Shown here: positions 60,910-64,000 of the stretch, piece by piece
How the letters are laid out: every line of letters begins with the position of its first letter
How positions within the stretch are numbered: the first letter of the stretch is position 1
Assembly: GCF_030813495.1 (NCBI RefSeq)
Contig: NZ_JAUSUI010000005.1
Span: forward strand, 310,001 to 374,000
DNA: 64,000 bases
Origin: Ancylobacter polymorphus
Lineage (GTDB): Bacteria > Pseudomonadota > Alphaproteobacteria > Rhizobiales > Xanthobacteraceae
Reading direction: 5' to 3'
Position numbers and translations under genes: made by a program
The notes under the pieces: generated by a model
Seen by the model: the letters and a program-made list of their open reading frames with translations, nothing else
Told to the model about the DNA's origin: nothing
Databases searched by the model: none

Positions 60910-62109
60910 TTAGAAAAACGCCTGATGGCCGGTGATGGCCCGGCCGAGGATCAGCGCGTGGATGTCGTGCGTGCCCTCATAGGTGTTCACCGTCTCCAGA
61001 TTCACCATGTGGCGCATGACAGGGAACTCGCCGGAAATGCCGTTGCCGCCATGCATGTCGCGGGCGGCGCGGGCGATGTCGAGCGCCTTGCCGCAATTAT
61101 TGCGCTTGAGCATGGAGATGGTCTCCACCGGCAGCTGGCCGGCGTCGAACAGCCGGCCCGCGCGCAGGGCGAGCTGCAGGCCGAGCGTGATCTCGGTCGC
61201 CATGTCGGCGAGCTTCTTCTGGATCAGCTGCGTCGCCGCCAGCGGCTTGCCGAACTGCTTGCGGTCGAGCGTGTACTGGCGCGCGGCGGCGTAGCAGGCT
61301 TCCGCCGCCCCCATCGTGCCCCAGCCAATGCCGAAGCGGGCGCGGTTGAGGCAGCCGAAGGGACCCTTCAGGCCGGAAACGTTCGGCAGCAGGTTCTCTT
61401 CCGGCAATTCGACCCCGTCCAGCACGATCTCGCCGGTGATGGAGGCGCGCAGCGAGAGCTTGTGCTCGATCTTCGGGGTGGTGAACCCCTTCATGCCGCG
61501 CTCCACCAGGAAGCCGCGGATCTCGTCGCCATGGGCGGCGGACTTCGCCCACACCACCGCGAGATCGGCGATCGGCGAATTGGTGATCCACATCTTGGCG
61601 CCGGAGAGGCGGTAGCCGCCATCGATCTTCTCGGCGCGGGTGCGCATGCCGGCCGGGTCCGAGCCGGCATCCGGCTCGGTCAGGCCGAAGCAGCCGACGA
61701 TCTCGCCGGTGGCGAGCTTCGGCAGGAATTTGCGCTTCTGCTCCTCGCTGCCATAGGCGTTGATCGGGTGCATGACCAGCGAGGACTGCACGCTCATCGC
61801 CGAGCGATAGCCCGAATCGACCCGCTCCACCTCACGCGCCACCAGCCCGTAGGAGACATAGCCGAGGCCCGCCCCGCCATATTCCTCGGGGATGGTCGGG
61901 CCGAGCAGGCCAAGCGCGCCCATTTCGTTCATGATCTCGCGATCGAAGTGCTCGTCCATATAGGCGGCGGTCACGCGCGGCAGCAGCTTTTCCTGCGCAT
62001 AGTCACGCGCCGTGTCGCGCACCAGACGCTCTTCCTCGGTCAGCTGCGCATCGAAATCGACCGGATCGGCCCAGTCGAAGGAAACCTTGGCGGACGGCGC
62101 GGCACTCAT
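60910..62109 (-). CDS. gcdH: Glutaryl-CoA dehydrogenase
   Basis: 399 residues. Acyl-CoA dehydrogenase fold with [45 protein letters not shown] near 139-183 and [37 protein letters not shown]. The catalytic Glu is in [24 protein letters not shown] near 375. That wording is characteristic of glutaryl-CoA dehydrogenase, which converts glutaryl-CoA to crotonyl-CoA and CO2 in lysine and aromatic degradation. It is a single gene, divergent from the peptide-binding protein gene. Confidence 0.93.
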   Translation of the reverse strand: MSAAPSAKVSFDWADPVDFDAQLTEEERLVRDTARDYAQEKLLPRVTAAYMDEHFDREIMNEMGALGLLGPTIPEEYGGAGLGYVSYGLVAREVERVDSGYRSAMSVQSSLVMHPINAYGSEEQKRKFLPKLATGEIVGCFGLTEPDAGSDPAGMRTRAEKIDGGYRLSGAKMWITNSPIADLAVVWAKSAAHGDEIRGFLVERGMKGFTTPKIEHKLSLRASITGEIVLDGVELPEENLLPNVSGLKGPFGCLNRARFGIGWGTMGAAEACYAAARQYTLDRKQFGKPLAATQLIQKKLADMATEITLGLQLALRAGRLFDAGQLPVETISMLKRNNCGKALDIARAARDMHGGNGISGEFPVMRHMVNLETVNTYEGTHDIHALILGRAITGHQAFF

Positions 62110-62265
62110 GCGACTTCTCCCGGACGTACCGGCACCCGAGGCCGGCCGCCTCTCTTACAACGTCGCGCGGCGCTGTGCATCCGCCCTTCGACGGAAGCCG
62201 CACCCCCGCTATTGACGCTGCGGAATACGACTTAGGTCGGGGGGTGGGGTATGATTGCGCAATAC

Positions 62266-62281
62266 TGAGACACGTGTTTCA
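62266..62281. promoter_or_regulatory. Near-perfect palindrome between gcdH and the binding-protein gene
   Basis: TGAGACACGTGTTTCA is an inverted repeat with one mismatched pair, centred on CACGTG. It lies 157 bp from gcdH and 88 bp before the binding-protein gene. It could be an operator for either. The rest of the 260-bp gap shows no gene. Confidence 0.4.
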
Positions 62282-62369
62282 GTTGTGAAATCGGACCGTC
62301 GCGATGACGCAATAGGCTGGCCCAAACAATGGGCACGGCTCGCGCGGTCCATGAGAGGGGAATTCAGAG

Positions 62370-63968
62370 ATGCCGGCTTTTCCTGCCAAGGCAGCCCTTG
62401 CGGCTGCAATGCTCGTGGCGCTGTGCGCGCCGTCCTACGCCGCCAAGACGCTGGTCTACTGCTCCGAAGGGAGCCCGGAGAACTTCACCCCCGCCCTGAA
62501 TACGACCGGCACCAGCTTCGACGCCGCCCGCCCGGTATACAATCAGCTCGTCGAGTTCGAGCGCGGCACGACCAAGGTGGTACCCTCCCTCGCCGAGAGC
62601 TGGACGGTAAGCGAGGACGGCAAGGAAATCACCTTCAAGCTGCGCAAGGGCGTGAAGTTTCATTCCGGCGTGAACGGCTTCACCCCGACCCGCGATTTCA
62701 ACGCGGACGACGTGCTGTTCTCGTTCGAGCGCCAGTGGAAGCCGGAAAACCCGTACCACAAGGTCACCGGCGGCGCGTATGACTACTTCAACGACATGAG
62801 CATGCCCGATCTGCTCAAGTCGATCGACAAGGTGGACGACTACACCGTCAAATTCGTGCTCACCGAGCCGAATGCGCCGATGCTGGCGAACCTCGCCATG
62901 GATTTCGGCACCATCACTTCGAAGGAATATGCTGACTTCCTGCTGAAGAAGGGCACGCCCGAGCAGTATGACCAGATCCCGGTCGGCACCGGCCCGTTCT
63001 CCTTCGTCAACTACCAGAAGGACGCGGTAATCCGCTACAAGGCCAACCCGGCCTATTTCGCCGGCAAGCCGGCGCTGGACAATCTCGTCTACGCCATCAC
63101 CCCGGACCCGACCGCGCGCTACGCCAAGCTGAAGAAGGGCGAGTGCCATGTGATGATCGCGCCGAACCCGGCCGACATCGCCGGCATGAAGACCGATCCG
63201 GTGGTCAACCTGATCTCCCAGCCGGGTCTGAACATCGGCTATCTCTCGTTCAACACCCAGAAGCCGCCCTTCGACAAGAAGGAGGTCCGGCAGGCGTTCA
63301 ACATGGCGATCGACAAGGCCGCCATCATCAAGGACGTGTATCAGGGCGCCGGGCAGGCGGCGATCAACCCGATCCCGCCGACCATCTGGTCCTACAACAC
63401 CGCGATCAAGGACTATCCCTACGATCCCGAGAAGGCGAAGGCCATGCTCGCGGAAGCCGGCGTCAAAACCCCGCTCGACATCGACCTGTGGTGGATGCCG
63501 GTGCAGCGCCCCTACAACCCGAACGCCAAGCGCATCGCCGAGATCATGCAGGCGGACCTCGCCAAGATCGGCGTCAACGCCAAGCTCGTCTCCTATGAGT
63601 GGGGCGAATACCGCAAGCGGCTGCAGCAGGGCGAGCACATGACCGGCCAGCTCGGCTGGACCGGCGACAATGGCGACCCGGACAACTTCTTCTTCCTGCT
63701 CGGCTGCGCCGCGGCCCGCCCCGGCGGCCAGAACCTGTCCAAATGGTGCAACAAGGACTTCGACGCGCTGATCAACAAGGCGAAGACCATTTCGGACACC
63801 GCCGAGCGCACCAAGCTCTATGAGCAGGCGCAGGTGATCGTGAAGGAAGAGGCGCCCTGGTTCACCATCGCCCATTCGGTGGTGTACGAGCCGACCCGCA
63901 AGGAAGTGGTGGACTACAAGGTCAGCCCGCTCGGCCGCCACGAATTCTACGGCGTCGACCTGAAGTGA
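62370..63968 (+). CDS. dppA: Family-5 peptide ABC transporter substrate-binding protein (DppA-like)
   Basis: 532 residues. Signal peptide MPAFPAKAALAAAMLVALCA with cleavage near SYA-A. The mature part reads KTLVYCSEGSPENFTPALNTTGTSFDAARPVYNQLVEF, close to E. coli DppA, and continues with RDFNADDVLFSFERQWKPENPY and GQLGWTGDNGDPDNFFFLLGC. It binds dipeptides or a related small peptide in the periplasm. Permease and ATPase genes are expected just beyond the window. AGGGGA precedes the ATG. Heme or aminolevulinate uptake is also known for DppA. Confidence 0.9.
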   Translation: MPAFPAKAALAAAMLVALCAPSYAAKTLVYCSEGSPENFTPALNTTGTSFDAARPVYNQLVEFERGTTKVVPSLAESWTVSEDGKEITFKLRKGVKFHSGVNGFTPTRDFNADDVLFSFERQWKPENPYHKVTGGAYDYFNDMSMPDLLKSIDKVDDYTVKFVLTEPNAPMLANLAMDFGTITSKEYADFLLKKGTPEQYDQIPVGTGPFSFVNYQKDAVIRYKANPAYFAGKPALDNLVYAITPDPTARYAKLKKGECHVMIAPNPADIAGMKTDPVVNLISQPGLNIGYLSFNTQKPPFDKKEVRQAFNMAIDKAAIIKDVYQGAGQAAINPIPPTIWSYNTAIKDYPYDPEKAKAMLAEAGVKTPLDIDLWWMPVQRPYNPNAKRIAEIMQADLAKIGVNAKLVSYEWGEYRKRLQQGEHMTGQLGWTGDNGDPDNFFFLLGCAAARPGGQNLSKWCNKDFDALINKAKTISDTAERTKLYEQAQVIVKEEAPWFTIAHSVVYEPTRKEVVDYKVSPLGRHEFYGVDLK

Positions 63969-63976
63969 CCGGCCCG

Positions 63977-63997
63977 GCCGGGGCCGCAAGCCCCGGC
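63977..63997 (+). terminator. Intercistronic hairpin after the DppA-like gene
   Basis: GCCGGGGC (63977-63984) and GCCCCGGC (63990-63997) form an eight-base stem with a CGCAA loop nine bases after the stop codon. Such hairpins between binding-protein and permease genes stabilise the upstream message. The window ends three bases later. Confidence 0.6.
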
Positions 63998-64000
63998 ACG

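Overview
The window looks like a chromosomal segment of a GC-rich alphaproteobacterium, most likely Hyphomicrobiales and possibly a Xanthobacteraceae-type soil or aquatic heterotroph. This rests on the high GC content and GC-rich codon use, a Rhodobacter/Rhizobium-type smo/mtl polyol operon, rhizobial-type ribitol genes, an SqrR/BigR persulfide operon, an ScfR-type glyoxylate regulator, GGAAC-N16/17-CGTT general-stress promoters and alphaproteobacterial intergenic palindromes. I see no rRNA, tRNA, CRISPR array, intact insertion sequence or prophage. The organism is inferred, not proven.

Layout. 1-6766 (+): end of a sugar ABC permease, then a sugar-phosphate isomerase/epimerase, SorC-type regulator, ABC ATPase, xylitol-type dehydrogenase, ribitol 2-dehydrogenase and FGGY pentulose kinase. 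This is a pentitol catabolic operon. 6915-10419: a stress island with DUF2934, a sugar-kinase-like protein whose ROK motifs are in circularly permuted order, a small iron-permease-family protein, DUF3008, a YciE-type ferritin-like protein and a Pro/Asp-rich protein; four of these genes have sigma-EcfG-like promoters. 10436-19177 (-): HAD phosphatase, SorC regulator, smoEFGK transporter, mannitol 2-dehydrogenase and fructokinase, a hexitol operon lacking smoS. 19233-22637 (-): a sulfide/persulfide detoxification operon led by a 32-bp inverted-repeat operator. 22688-26678: a di-heme peroxidase (-), then a haloacetate-dehalogenase-like hydrolase coupled to a four-domain rhodanese (+).

26860-41514 is the most unusual part. 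A tripartite tricarboxylate transporter (tctCBA) diverges from an AbrB-type membrane protein, a divergent SDR, two MmgE/PrpD proteins, three isocitrate/isopropylmalate-type dehydrogenases, a PdxA-like dehydrogenase and two FCD-type GntR regulators. One operator-like sequence (ATTGTTGACAGTTG and close variants) sits at all the internal promoters and again upstream of the hydrolase-rhodanese operon. I infer a co-regulated pathway for an unidentified hydroxylated di- or tricarboxylic acid.

41578-50382: YghU-type glutathione transferase, ClC channel with C-terminal CBS region, then an ScfR-type regulator diverging from a small unknown gene, isocitrate lyase and malate synthase G (the glyoxylate shunt). 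50382-64000: nitroreductase, GNAT-like protein, an FtsK translocase without its membrane domain, a succinate-semialdehyde-type dehydrogenase, two EamA paralogues flanking an AT-rich island with a putative 28-residue membrane peptide, a Pif1-like helicase, a small membrane protein, an Rrf2 regulator, glutaryl-CoA dehydrogenase (-) and a DppA-like binding protein followed by an intercistronic hairpin at the window edge.

Start codons were chosen from ribosome-binding sites, gene overlaps and the usual N-termini of the families. Long open frames antisense to these genes were treated as artefacts of GC-rich coding DNA.
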